A stretch of 64,000 bases of DNA from Nectonema munidae (GCA_030549495.1 JAUIRK010000463.1:557001-621000), one strand, 5' to 3'. Shown: positions 47,801 to 57,914, numbered from the stretch's first letter. Made by a program: numbers and translations. Notes: generated by a model from the letters alone, not told the origin.

Positions 47801-49543
47801 CCGTAGGAAATTTTTAAGGGAAAATATCAAAAAAAATTTAATCCCAAAACGCATTAAAATATTCCTGGAGGAAGACACTAGTTGTATTTATTTAGAAGCA
47901 TTGAATAAAAACTAGATAAAAACCTTTCTTTGCCATTAGTGAACCTGTTCAAGGTCCAGTTATAGACAGGTTAAAACCGGTTTGGTTCATTTCTCTATTG
48001 TAACAGTCCGGGTCAGCCTAGTCTTAATAAAATTTAGCCCATGACAAAAATCAAATATGTAAGTATAATAATATCAAGAGTCTTAAAATTTAAACTAAGA
48101 ATTCTAGAAATTCTATATGGTTTCACCCAACCAAGCTTAGTATCGAGATAAATTCTCACTTCAAAAACCCCATTTACGCCACTTTAATGTCGAACAGAGA
48201 TTTTTGAAACTAAAAATGGAAAGTTTTATATTTTAGAATAAGTTTATTGTTATTTATTCTTATTAAATTCTATTTGAAATTATACAAATATATACATATA
48301 TGACCTTAAATAACTAATTAAATAATCTTTTGTCAAATAGGGTAAAAATTGATTTGCCATAAATAACACATCTTATTTTTCAAAAATAAAATTTAATCAA
48401 GTTTTAATTAAAAAACCACTATCGTCAATACATAAATAGAACTTATCTTCCCCCTTATTTCAGAAGATTTATTTTATGCCATTATTGATTTATCTCCATA
48501 ATCTTTATCGTTTCGTAGTTATTGATGTGCACTCTCAAAGTAGAAGCTATGCATTTAACTTGTATGAACAAGATCATACTAAAATACACTTATCTCATTA
48601 TTATTGGTGAGTGATCATCATGAATATTCAATGGTCTATATAAGGTTTTTAAAATTTGTTGAAAATTCGTGAGATAAATTTTTAACAGAGGAGGTAAAAA
48701 GTGATTTTGACCAAGTATTGTGATATATGGAAAGATTCTAGAACAAGCTAGTGTTTGTCAGGAGAGCGAACTAATTTAATCAAAAACAAGTCCAAGTGCC
48801 CCTTCTTTAGCTACGACTATGTAAGTATGTGCCGTAAGAACTCTAAAAGGAAGTCGAAAATTAGAATATTTATTATATAAAAAATTTACATATTATAAGA
48901 TTAATTTTAGATTCTAAATATTACCTTCAGATTCTATGTTTTAAGGGTCCTAAAACAAAAACGTAAATAACAAATTTTCGCTGTATGAAAATTTGCTCAT
49001 CTATGAAATATAATAAATTATACTTAAAATTAAGATAAGATTTTAAATTTGATTCAGCTTTTTTCGGATAGTATGAGAAGTTAGAAAATAGATTTTTGAC
49101 GATAATATTTAAATAATTTAGAATTAGTAAAAAAAAATACTTTGATTATCAATAACTTCGATGCCAAACTGTAACTGATCCCCAGAAAAAATTTCGAACG
49201 GTTCACTTTCTTCCAAGGATTCAGCTAATCGCTTATCATTGACATAGGTTCCGTTACTACTTTTGGTATCTTGTAGAAAAAACTAGGCAAAAAATAAATA
49301 TTTCACTATGTAGGAAATGAAACAGAGTTCCAATATTAAAAAAACAATTACCTTTTCATTTTGAAAAAATAGTAAAGCGTGATTTCTAGATAAAACTTTA
49401 CAGTCAAAAATGCAGTTATTAGACTCTGGCTTATATCTCCCTAAAGATCTTCCGATTTTTACAGGTTCAGTTAAAAAAATTTCACGACAGTCAAATTCTG
49501 ACGAATTTTCAGCAGGAGTCAAAACTATTTTCGGTGAGTTCAT
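38652..49543 (-). CDS. SLMAP: SLMAP-type FHA/coiled-coil protein gene (six-exon model)
   Basis: The model joins 49543-49352, 49282-49141, 46281-46215, 46158-45488, 41185-40685 and 38896-38652. All junctions have GT/AG borders and keep phase, giving about 605 residues. Residues 1-110 form an FHA domain, the phosphopeptide reader, with GRS at 31-33, SRNH at 52-55 and NGT at 74-76. A short linker matches SLMAP (SSIITNVKIYYSNGKEAL). A long coiled coil follows, then an acidic region, then a hydrophobic segment near the C-terminus that may be the tail anchor known in SLMAP. SLMAP is a subunit of the STRIPAK phosphatase complex, acting in Hippo signalling and at membranes. The first four exons are strong and the last two less so. 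Introns hold a hAT element, a tRNA gene and a SINE. Confidence 0.8.
40685..41185 (-). CDS. SLMAP: SLMAP exon 5, acidic region and short coiled coil
   Basis: Follows a good pyrimidine-rich acceptor (TTTCACTCTAG). It has an Asp/Asn run of about 25 residues (DDDDDDDDNDSVDRMT) and ends in coiled-coil sequence (LNLRLQKLLSELDAKNSRIK). It is in phase with exon 4 over a 4.3 kb intron. The sequence is not conserved enough to prove it belongs to the same gene, but strand, phase and coiled-coil character agree. Confidence 0.6.
42050..42150 (+). repeat. tRNA-derived SINE, family A copy 2
   Basis: Head AAGGTTGGTTAAATACTGGG, then gataactcaaggtcttg and a B-box variant GGTTCTATTC (42101-42110), in the same order as the copies at 2990 and 50900. 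It lies in an SLMAP intron on the opposite strand. Confidence 0.55.
43033..44183 (+). mobile_element. hAT transposon with exact 8 bp duplication, internally deleted
   Basis: Inverted ends CAGGCCCGTCG (43041-43051) and CGACGGGCCTG (44165-44175) are flanked by the exact duplication CTTGTAGC on both sides (43033-43040 and 44176-44183). Just inside the left end is a run of about 22 G followed by about 17 C, and C tracts recur inside the right end. One 211-codon frame with the C-terminal part of the transposase is still open. The perfect duplication and intact frame point to a young insertion into an SLMAP intron. It cannot be autonomous, since the catalytic core is missing. Confidence 0.9.
43222..43857 (+). 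CDS. Truncated hAT transposase (ZMYM1-like C-terminus)
   Basis: An open frame of 211 codons to TAG at 43855. Residues from about 130 on read FAASSAVCEASFSTLTRVLT, then SYRRSLTHQRKSNLVLLSF, the hATC dimerisation motif (C-E-x-S-F-S-T-L, then R-x-S-L). The upstream part, with EMLDSCMGELSRRFSERN, matches the region just before that domain in ZMYM1-like hAT proteins. The RNase-H catalytic core is absent, so if expressed it could at most dimerise. GC content is well above that of the surrounding intron, a sign of recent arrival. Confidence 0.75.
   Translation: MLFFLISAKLKDAVVLSVVGHTSEDHDSNEAAMQKRILVEMLDSCMGELSRRFSERNCALSTSISNIWPQNEGFLDVDKVKKLAELIKLDPQSYLFAAKCLVAKNLILKEFDVTMHKDMGDICSLLYPFRTGFSLVYQLYSAALTFAASSAVCEASFSTLTRVLTSYRRSLTHQRKSNLVLLSFLREYTKILDFDEVLKDFAKNNRKIQLY
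44516..44589 (+). tRNA. tRNA-Ile (anticodon AAU)
   Basis: A full cloverleaf of 74 bases: acceptor GGCCGGG/CTTGGCC with two G-T pairs, D arm GCTC/GAGC, anticodon stem TCGTG/CGCGA with loop CTAATAA (anticodon AAT), variable loop ATGTC, T arm GCGGG/CCCGT with TTCGATC, discriminator A. There is no intron and no encoded CCA. A and B boxes are intact (TAGCTCAGTTGG, GGTTCGATCCC). A run of five T at 44605-44609 can stop Pol III. It lies in an SLMAP intron on the opposite strand and looks functional. Confidence 0.95.
44605..44609 (+). terminator. Pol III terminator of the tRNA gene
   Basis: TTTTT 16 bases past the tRNA 3' end. Confidence 0.6.
45320..45358. repeat. Solo hAT-like end
   Basis: C-rich sequence ending CTAGATCCGCCCCTG, which reversed starts CAGGGGCGGATCTAG, a common hAT end. 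No matching opposite end was located. Confidence 0.35.
45488..46158 (-). CDS. SLMAP: SLMAP exon 4, coiled coil
   Basis: Encodes about 223 residues of coiled coil. The start resembles SLMAP around the STRIPAK-binding region: here SWSAMIHEDCLIARIDVLE, in SLMAP SWQALIDEDRLLSRLEVM. Heptad-rich Leu/Glu/Lys sequence follows to DLILFK. Donor AAAG then GTAAGA. Confidence 0.85.
46215..46281 (-). CDS. SLMAP: SLMAP exon 3, linker
   Basis: A 67 bp exon in the only frame that fits both neighbours. It reads IHSSIITNVKIYYSNGKEAL plus Q, corresponding to SLMAP GCIVSTIKLFLPDGMEA. A longer open frame over the same bases is a shadow. Confidence 0.75.
46282..49140. other. SLMAP intron 2, AT-rich
   Basis: About 2.9 kb between exons 3 and 2. 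A 110-codon open stretch at 46854-47186 is AT-driven and not supported as coding. Confidence 0.5.
49141..49282 (-). CDS. SLMAP: SLMAP exon 2, second half of the FHA domain
   Basis: Follows acceptor CCTAG. Reads FFLQDTKSSNGTYVNDKRL and FEIFSGDQLQFGIEVIDNQ, matching SLMAP (FYLQDTKSSNGTFIN, CEILSGDIIQFGVDV). Donor CAAA then GTATTT, leaving one base. Confidence 0.85.
49352..49543 (-). CDS. SLMAP: SLMAP exon 1, first half of the FHA domain
   Basis: Starts at ATG 49541-49543 and encodes 64 residues, including EPVKIGRSLGRYKPESNNC and FDCKVLSRNHALLFFQNEK, close to vertebrate SLMAP (EPIKIGRSVAR, FDCKVLSRNHALVWF). The donor is AAG then GTAATT, phase 0. Confidence 0.85.
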
Positions 49544-50895
49544 ATCTAACCATAAAAAATATTTCCAAAATATTTTTTGTAAAAATCAACAAAATTGAAA
49601 TATAGGAACTGTTAATATTGGATCTAATCGGAGTTATACTTATATTTTTTAAAATACTAATCTTAACTACCGATAAATGTAATAAATATCTTCTCCATAT
49701 AGTAGTCTAAGTATTAATACTTTGAAAAGAATGCTCAAATTTTCTTTTTTAAAACAAGTGTCAACTGTTTTAAAAAATACTTTTAGCCACCCCTCGCTCT
49801 CGTTAAATTTTTGAGTTGGGCAACGTTTTAAGTATATTTTTGATTAATCTTTAAAGCCATAATTAATAATAATTGATTTTACTCATTGATAGCAAAAAAG
49901 TGTACACACTATCGAATAAAGAGAAAAGGTAAATGAATATAGATGTTAAATTAGAATTATAGCAAAGCATACACTACTTATGTATCTTAAGGACACATAC
50001 ACCTCCTCCTGTTCTTTTTTGAGCACGCACCCCCCTTCACCCTCAAAATTAATGTTCTTGCCCAGTGACGTATTCAGGAATAAAGTATCGATCTTTTATT
50101 TTTGTTTGCCTTGCAGTTTTAAAAAAAACTTGCTAATGCATTTTCATAGTCTCTACTAAAATAATTTCCTTAATAAGCCGTGATTCTTGCCCATTATTGA
50201 ATGTTGTAAAATGAAAAAAAAAAAAGAAGGAGAAAACTTTATTAAACAAAAATTAATACATGATAATTAAACAACAACATTGTGTAGATCCAAAAGCTAT
50301 GAGGCCGAGAATAGGATTCTTTAGAGATTTACAGTAAATTAGATTATAGATATATTTAACTATTTAATGAAAATAAAACAATAAAAAGTTTGGAAACATA
50401 ATAATTACATATAATGCCACTAAAGTTCGTGAAAATTAAATTTGAAATTTCACCGTTTATAAATAAATAGTGATATCTTTCAAAAAAAAGTTGGACGCCT
50501 AGAAGACTTATTTGACTAAAAATGTAAGTTTAATATTTTAAAGGTTATCCAAGGTTTGTATTTGTATTTATACTTATTTATTTTTATTGCACTAGTTCAT
50601 TTTTTTTTATCAAAAAAGGTATACTTTGATTAAATGACAGAATAAAATGTTGGGATTACTATTAATCTCTTCTGTATTTAAAAACCATTCAGTTTCTTCA
50701 GCTAAAGATTGAAATCATTTTAAATCGCGTTTTTCATAGAAAGATTTCCTGATAATGATCTAATTCTCAAATCTAATGATAATAGAATTGGGACAATTAT
50801 AAGCCGCGTAATTAGTAAAATTGTTACTAAGAAAAATGTTATCTATTAGAGTGTTTCATTGTAGTCGGGTAGGTATAGTAATTGCGGGAATAAAA
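49544..50895. other. Upstream of SLMAP, AT-rich
   Basis: Should contain its promoter and any 5' UTR exon. None can be pointed to. A sequence resembling a hAT end (cagtgacgtattcagg) lies near 50065. Confidence 0.4.
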
Positions 50896-50899
50896 TAAT

Positions 50900-51050
50900 T
50901 AGGCAAAGAAAAGTGTCATGGGGTGTTTTTATCCAAAAGGCACAATTGCGCAGCTTTTACTATGAAGAAAATAGGCTTGATGCGGGATTGAACACAGAAA
51001 CTTGAGTTATCGAAACCCAGTATCTAAACAACCTTACTCACGCTCCTAAC
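50900..51050 (-). repeat. tRNA-derived SINE, family A copy 3
   Basis: Shares head (tatctaaacaaccttactcac), B-box region (gcgggattgaac) and body (cacaattgcgcagctttt) with the copy at 2990, both on the minus strand. Confidence 0.65.
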
Positions 51051-51229
51051 GAAATACTAAATATTAGAAATTTGTAGAAATAATAAAACTAAAAAATCTA
51101 TTAATATATGAGTTAATTAGTTTAAATAAATCAAAATTAAAATCTCCAATTAATTTCTATCAAGCTTGGTTAGTAGTTTTTCAAAAAAGATTAAAAAATA
51201 ATCAATGGTTAACAGATGGTAATCTGTAT

Positions 51230-52985
51230 ATATTGTGCACAAAAAGTTTTTTGATATCAGATATTTCACTATTAAAGATTGATATTATTTAAAATATATA
51301 TTTTAATAGGTTTGAAAAAAACTCGCTAGAACCTTTTCTAGCGCATAAATCATTGTGGACAAAGAACATGAGCATAGTTTATATAAATTATATTAACAGA
51401 AATGAAATAAAGTATATATAAATATTTAAAAGAGATATTTTTAAAGAGAGAAAAATATATATACAATATGTATAAACATATATATAATAAATGATATATG
51501 ATACATTGACATATTATATAGAGAAAAATGCTACAGAAAAAATATAGCGTGTTTGTTTTGAATGTGATACATTAAAAAGTGAAACAGGAAAAGCAATTTG
51601 TTAGAGTACAAGGTCTATCCTATGTCTCTGATCATTTGTTTTTGATGCTGCTTTTAAAAGAGTTTTTATTTAATTGCACTAGTTCTATGATATTAATATT
51701 TTCAGTGTTTTCTATTAAATCTATGATTTTCTGCCTTATGACTTTCATGCATATTTTTTTATTTAAGCCTTGGATCAAAGTAACTAAATTTTGTTCTAGT
51801 ATTATAATTGTATACTTCATAGTTAAACAATAGTTTATTCGAGTAGTCTATTGGAAAAAAAACCAAGAATAATATCATGCTAAAAATTCATTAATTTATA
51901 CTTATATATGTCCTGTATTTTCAAAACATTAGTTAAATATAATTTACTGCTGGTATGTGCATTATATTTCAGATTTATAGCTAACCCCAATTTTTTTTTT
52001 GCAAAATAAATATTCTATTAATATTAACCTGTCCCCAATTTACTAGAGAATAATTTAAAGCTGGTAAAACCAAGGATTTATACGCAATAGTTTTTATTTT
52101 TCTGGAAGATGATTTCAACTTCTGAATTTAGCAAGTAAATAACTTTATTTATTACAGACTATTTCAACTTGTGCGTTCCAAAGAAGTCTATTGTCAAATA
52201 TAGTGCCTAAAAAACAAAACTTTTCCAACAACTCAAGAACATGGTTATTAATTTTTACATCATGATAAAGCGAGACTTTTTTCTCTGATAAAACATTCCT
52301 TTTGATTTTTTATAGTTCAGTAATAATTGATGACTAATGAAAAACTCATTAAAAAAAGACAACTTTTTATTTATTATTTCTATGCTTGAAAAATTTTCAA
52401 CGTTGAAGATGAGAACTATGTCATCTGCTAATGCTAGAGCTTTACAGACATCTCTGTTTATGACTTTGATTGTTTCATTTATATATATGATAAGCAGAAG
52501 TGGACCGAGAGAAGATTCCTGAGGTACTCCAACAGGGTTGCAGTGATATATGTCAGAAAAGCTATTATTTAAAAACACGGAAAATTTCCTATTATTTAAA
52601 TAATAAGATTGACCAATTTTATAGTAATTAAGCTCTCTTGATAAAAAATCATGATTTACACAGTCAAAAGCAGCTTTGATATACAAAAATATACTCAATG
52701 AGTTAAAATTACAATTCCAGTTCTCAATTTCGGAAATAAAAATTGAATGAAGTTCTTCAATGTTTTTAAGCTTGCGAAAACCAAACTGAAACTCATTAAA
52801 TAATAAATTATATTCAAAATAATTATACAACTGATTATAAAGAATTTTCTCTAGTATTTTCTAAAAGACCAGCACTATACACACGGGTCTGTAGTTGTCT
52901 AATTCAGATTTTTTACCTCCTTTCTTTGCTATCGGAACTATTTTACCTACTTTAAAGCCATCTGGAAATGTACCTAGAGATATAA
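51230..52985 (-). mobile_element. LINE reverse transcriptase copy, 5'-truncated and decayed
   Basis: Minus-strand pieces run from a fingers motif (KKGGKKSELDNYRPVCIV, 52870-52930) through the palm (52255-52830) to weak C-terminal similarity with IFILQKK-like and KIQDIYKYKLMNF segments (to about 51300). The endonuclease is missing, so the copy is truncated near 52985, exactly where the tandem duplication of the next element starts. It differs in sequence from the LINE at 4540-7880. Stops and frame changes are frequent after the palm. Confidence 0.7.
52255..52830 (-). pseudogene. LINE reverse transcriptase palm domain
   Basis: A 191-codon open stretch with FNEFQFGFRKLKNIEELHSI, FLYIKAAFDCVNHDFL, VGVPQESSLGPLLLIIYIN and ALADDIVLIF. 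These are RT motifs 2-5 of the Jockey/CR1-type RTs. The catalytic ADD is present. The PQGS box reads PQES and the A box reads YIKAAFD, so the first catalytic Asp of F/YxD is replaced by Lys in this copy, a sign of decay. Confidence 0.75.
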
Positions 52986-52993
52986 AAATATTA

Positions 52994-53236
52994 ATTTAAA
53001 GCCGATCTTTTGGCAGAAATAAGATGTCCAATGTGTTTCTAAGTATGTGTGTGTAAATAATGTAAATATGTCTAAAGAAACAAATGGAAATTTGATGATG
53101 TAATATAACTTTAAATAGCTATTTAAAGCCGATCTTTTGGCAGAAATAAGATGTCCAATGTGTTTCTAAGTATGTGTGTGTAAATAATGTAAATATGTCT
53201 AAAGCAACAAATGGAAATTTGATGATGTAATATAAC
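52994..53236 (+). repeat. Tandem duplication, two 116 bp units
   Basis: Bases 52994-53109 and 53121-53236 are almost identical (about one difference over 116 bp), with a period of 127. Each contains cgatcttttggcagaaataa and ends gatgatgtaatataac. The second unit lies 18 bp before the RTE reading frame at 53255, so the pair may be 5' UTR repeats of that element. Confidence 0.8.
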
Positions 53237-53830
53237 GTTGTGTGGTGTTTGTAAATAGCCTCATGGAATGTAGGTACACTCACAGCAAAAGCAAACGAAA
53301 TTGTGGAGGAAATGATAAAAAGAAAGATTGAAATAGCTTGGGTACAGGAGACAAAATGGAGCGGAAATACCTCTAGAAAGCTCATTCAAGGTTTCAAAAT
53401 TGTATATAGCGGATTGACCAACAGAAGGAACGGTGTAGGTATGATTATGTGTGAAAATGGAATAAAAGGGTAATTGAAGTAAGAAAAGCAGGTGACAGAA
53501 AAATTTTATTGATGCTGAAAGGCATTGATGAAATTATAACAGTTTTGTCAATATATGCGCCTCAAGTTGGTTGTAGTAGAAAGGAAAAATTGAGTTTGCA
53601 GAAAAACTAGATAGTTTACTATCAGAAATCCCTGACAGTGAAACAGGTATTTTGACAGGTGACTTTAACAGTTAAATCGGCAAGGATAGAGTACGATGGA
53701 GTTCATGGTGGACACGGTTTTGGTAATAGAAACGAAGAAGGCGAAAGGATATTAGACTTGTCACAAACAAAGGATTTTTTCAGTTTTGCAAAGTCAATCT
53801 AAAACAATGTAAAAATCTTATCTAGCAAAC
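53237..53830 (+). mobile_element. RTE-clade LINE, 5' part with endonuclease, broken
   Basis: From 53255 the frame reads IASWNVGTLTAKANEIVEEM, IEIAWVQETKWSGNTSRKL and VYSGLTNRRNGVGMIMCENG, stopping at 53471. In other frames it continues IDEIITVLSIYAPQVGCSRK, ILTGDFNS and GHGFGNRNEEGERILDL. SWNVGTL, VQETKW, NGVG and GDFN are the endonuclease motifs of RTE-type LINEs. The element ends near 53830 without any reverse transcriptase, so its 3' part is deleted. The catalytic Asn and Glu of WN and QE are present. A copy of its middle part starts at 63905. Confidence 0.75.
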
Positions 53831-55480
53831 CTACAAAAACAAACTGAGGATACGTTTTCCTGATAAAGACAGCTAAGAAAAAACTAAAATTTACTCTCTA
53901 ATAATGATGATATTGAGTTTAAAAAATCAAGATTTTACAACCAAAAATCTCATTCGTTATACATAAGAACATTCCTAACACTTCTGTAATTAAACTAATA
54001 CTAGATAAAAACGAAGATATAAATATGATGGTAGACAATGGGAAAAATTTGGATCTTCTTTTAACAAAAGACTTACATAATGATAAAAAAAATTTTTGGT
54101 TTTAAAGTTATCTCCTCAAATATTTTTCTCTTATAAAAAAAGAATGATTTCAGTTTTTATCGAACATTAGTATTGCAGATGAACTCATAGTAAAGCATAG
54201 GGTCTTGATTCAGTAGTATTTCGAGTGTTAATATTATTTTTTGCTATAGTAAGTAAAATGGTTCCTAAATTTTTATTTCGCAATTTCGATTTTATAATAT
54301 TGAAAAATTTTTGATATAAAATCCAATCACATTAATAAAATTTGAGATTGTAATTATTTGTAATAGGATCTCGATCCAGATGGTCTGTGTTTATATTTTG
54401 GATCGTAACAATCCTTACCATCTGTTTAGCTATGGACGATTTTTCTTCCCTTTAATGCAATAGCGATAATTAAAAAAAATTAATTAGTATTAATATAATA
54501 CTAAAAGTATTAAAATCGAAAATATCTAAAATTTATACTAGCTACCTTTTTGAAAAAATATAGGTATTTTTCCCATTCCCATATTAAATCTATGATGTCT
54601 CTGTTAAACTAGAAGCGTTACAATTTAGATATGGTGTATCTATTCGACAATTTTCTTTCATAAATCTATAAAGATTATATAGATCTACTCTCGTTTCTAA
54701 GTAGACTCATGCATAAACTAAAAAAGTTTCCTTTTGTTAAACATAGACTTTATAGAATTTGTAATTATCAATATTAGGTTTCCCAGACCTCCCGATTTTC
54801 AACGATTATACCCCTTATCGTCGCCTAATAACGGAACTTAGGGTGTTTTAGAAGAAATCTTATATGCCCTAAAAAAAGTTTCGAAAAATTAAGCTCTAAA
54901 TATGATTGTTCGGTTCTTTTTTAAATATAAAAACTTGTACTTTACTTTCAAAGTATTTTTCATACTAAATATTTTTGTAAGAAATATCAAATCTTTCTTG
55001 ACTTTTTTAAATAAATTTTCGTCCATTTGATATTGTGAAAATCTGGCAACTCACTCTATTTTGTTTCATCTTGAGAAATATTTTTCACTTTTCTTGATAG
55101 AAATATGTATTAAAAGTATGAGAAATTGAAAAAATAATGAATGGTATTAAATTCGAAGAGGATCCTTTCAGTTCAATAAAGAGTCAATGAATGTTAGAGA
55201 ATTTGTAGAAACCCGGCTGCTGATTGGAAAATTTGTGCGTTAACAAGTGATAGCTTTGTTATGTCTCTATGTGGACTAAATATAATGCTATTATTCTCAG
55301 TTGGATATGCTGTTCTAGTAACGACCATGTAACTGATAACACAAGTCAGCGACATGGTCTAGGAATTTTTAGCTGAATCTTATGTAATTTGGTGTGCTGA
55401 AGCCAAATATGACCTTAGTTTTTACCTATCAGGTCAGAATTTTTTTATGATTATTTTTTATAAAAAAAAGAAGTCAATAT
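53831..55480. other. AT-rich DNA, nothing recognised
   Basis: A short open piece near 53975-54105 (LILDKNEDINMMVDNGKNLD) could not be assigned. Confidence 0.4.
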
Positions 55481-55481
55481 T

Positions 55482-57205
55482 TTGCTTAACTTTAATTCAT
55501 CTATTATTTCTACTGTTATACGCCTGCTAGCTGCTTTGTCTTTGCAAATTGTTCAACTATATAGCCCTAATTTTTATTCGAAGAACTGTAAAAATGATTC
55601 TAATAAATTTTGTTATATTTGTGGACAAGTGATGCGGACTGGGCAGCAATTACGCATCACTTCATTTGTTAAAGCTAGCTAATACGCTTACATCGGCATG
55701 AAATTAGGCGATCAAGATAAAAGTTTTGCTCCTCATTATTGTTGCAAGTCATGTGTTGAAAACGTAAGATATTGGAGAAAAGGAAAAAAATCTCTTCCAT
55801 TTGGTATTCCAATGCAGTGGCGGGAAGGAAAAGACCATAAAACAGATTGTTATTTTCGTATTGCCAAGTTATCTGGAGTCAACAAAAAAACAAGGATTGT
55901 GTCGTTTATCCTGATCTCCCTTCTGCCAGACGACCAATTCCCCACAGTTCTGAGGTACCTATTCCAGAACTCCCAGAAAATGTTAAAATTTTTAGTAACA
56001 TTAGTGAAGAAGATGAAGAAATTGATACCTCTACTTTGTTTGAGCCTTCTTCCAAATTAATGAATCCCACGCCACTAAAGCAGTATCAACTGAATGATTT
56101 AGTAAGAGATTTTGTTTTTTCAAAAGAATCTGCTTAGCTATTAGGATCAAGACTCTCAGAAAATCATATACTCGCTCCAAATACAACATATTACTGGTAC
56201 AGAAATAGTAGAAAATTTTTCACAGCCAGTTAGAACCTTTAGTGTACTGTGTGAATGTAAAGGGCTTAGTGGAATCTTTAGGTTTAATATGCAAGCCAGA
56301 TGAATGGAAACTATTTATTAACTCACCAACTAGAAGCTTAAAAGCTGTGATGTTACATATTAAAAAGGAGGTGGTGTCCCTGTTGCACATTCTGTTCAAT
56401 TAACAGAGAGCTATGAAACTATGAAAACTCTAGTGGACGCCATAAATTACAATGTTCATAACTGGAAGATATGTGGCGATTTAAAAGTATTGTCTTTAAT
56501 TCTAGGAATGCAAGGATGGTATACTAAGTATCCATGCTTCCTGTATGGGACAGCAAAGCTGATACACAACACTACCAGAGAGAAGAATGGCCTGTTAGAG
56601 AACATTTTGAGATTGGATCTTTTAATGTTATTCATCAACACCTAGTTGATCCTCAAAAAAATCTCCTTTCTCCACTTCACATTAATTTAGGGCTAATGAG
56701 AAATTTTGTTAAAGCATTAAATAAAGAAAGTCAGACATTTTTTTTCTTGGCAACAAAGTTTCCAAAAGTCAGTGATGCTAAACTTAGTGCAGGAATTTTC
56801 CATGGTCCTCAGATAAGAATGTTAATGAAAGATGATAACTTTCCACTAGTCATGACAGAAGCTGAAAGAAATACATGGGAATCATTTAAATCTCTCACCC
56901 TTAATTTAGGCAATGATAAAAGCGATGAATACGAAGCCATAGTAGAAAATCTTATTCAAAACTTTCAACTAAGAATGTCAGTAAAATTTCCTAAGATCGC
57001 AACTGGACTATTTTCCAGATAATTGTGGTGATTATAGTGAGGAACAGGGAGAAGGTTCCGCCAAGACATAAGTTCATGGAAGAAAGATTTCAGGGAAGAT
57101 GGGACGTGAACATGCAATCAGATTATTGCTGGTGCTTAGAAAAGAGATTCACCATTAAAAAACACAAGAGAAAATCTCTAAAATCTTCATTTTTACCAAA
57201 ATAAT
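55482..57205 (+). pseudogene. Broken gene of a widespread uncharacterised repetitive family
   Basis: Successive plus-strand pieces give FCYICGQVM, MKLGDQDKSFAPHYCCKSCV, KSLPFGIPMQWREGKDHKTD, NDLVRDFVFSKESA, PDEWKLFINSPTRSLKAV, WKICGDLKVLSLILG, GWYTKYPCFLYG, REEWPVREHF, SPLHINLGLMRNFVKALN, AGIFHGPQIRMLMKDDNF, and finally FQGRWDVNMQSDYCWCL. This order (C-x2-C, LGDQDK.WAP..CC..C, ICGDLKV...LG.Q.G.TKYPCFLC, then GRWD.NM..DYCW) belongs to a large invertebrate gene family often found in many copies and lacking a known function. Cys pairs at the N-terminus suggest a zinc finger. Nearly the whole length is traceable, but there are several breaks, so it is not functional. No terminal repeats were found. 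Confidence 0.65.
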
Positions 57206-57446
57206 TTAATTTGTTTATTTGGACATGTGTTTATAAATGTTAATATATCAAACTTTGTTATTGATTTCATAAAACAACTGAATTCCGTATTTCTTTTATT
57301 TTTCCCCGATAATTTTAAATAGATTTAATTCCAGGTTTCTAGATTTACGAAAAAATTTTTTGCGAGAAAACGGAAAGTGATTGATGATAACTAAGGTTAT
57401 ATTTAAATTCTATACATCAAAATACATAAGAATCAGCAGAAAAACT

Positions 57447-57644
57447 TTAAACCGCGGGAAAAATTTTTTTTACGCAGGGCTGTGTAATAATCGCTCTTGA
57501 TGAACTGTAGTGCCCTGAAAAATCCCTGTCTAAATGTTGCTTATAAGCAGGAGGTGTGGTTTCGTCATCATCATCATCATCACTCTCTGGAGTGTCGCTA
57601 TCTTCTGTTGTATATCGTGCTCTCAGGGAGATGATTTCTTCCTC
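57447..57644 (-). CDS. Possible C-terminal exon, acidic, unrecognised
   Basis: 65 open codons on the minus strand from a possible acceptor (GTGAGAG) to TAA at 57447-57449. The composition looks coding: ISLRARYTTEDSDTPESDDD, then DETTPPAYKQHLDRDFSGHY and SSSRAIITQPC. A run of six Asp comes from a (CAT)n repeat. The acceptor is poor in pyrimidines and no upstream exon was found, so it might be a fragment of a copied host gene. No family is recognised. Confidence 0.3.
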   Translation of the reverse strand, partial: EEEIISLRARYTTEDSDTPESDDDDDDETTPPAYKQHLDRDFSGHYSSSRAIITQPCVKKIFPAV

Positions 57645-57914
57645 TCACAGCTCATTTCCTCCCTCTATAGCTGTGATACCTGTGTACAATTGTTTCAATT
57701 ATTTTTTATTGTCAATAAAAACTTTGGTACAAAAACGAGGCCTGACTGAGTCTTCTAATACAAGCACTTTCATGCGGTCTTCAGAAAATAGATATTTTTG
57801 GGCTTTCAACAACAAATACTGAATCGGCTGAATCAAGAATTCTGTTACCCAAAGATTTACAAAAGAGATCGTTTTTAGACTCATGGTATAATACTTTCAG
57901 TTCGTTAATGTATA

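Noticed and set aside
53119-53385. 88-codon minus-strand frame
   Set aside because: Antisense to the RTE endonuclease and the tandem repeat.
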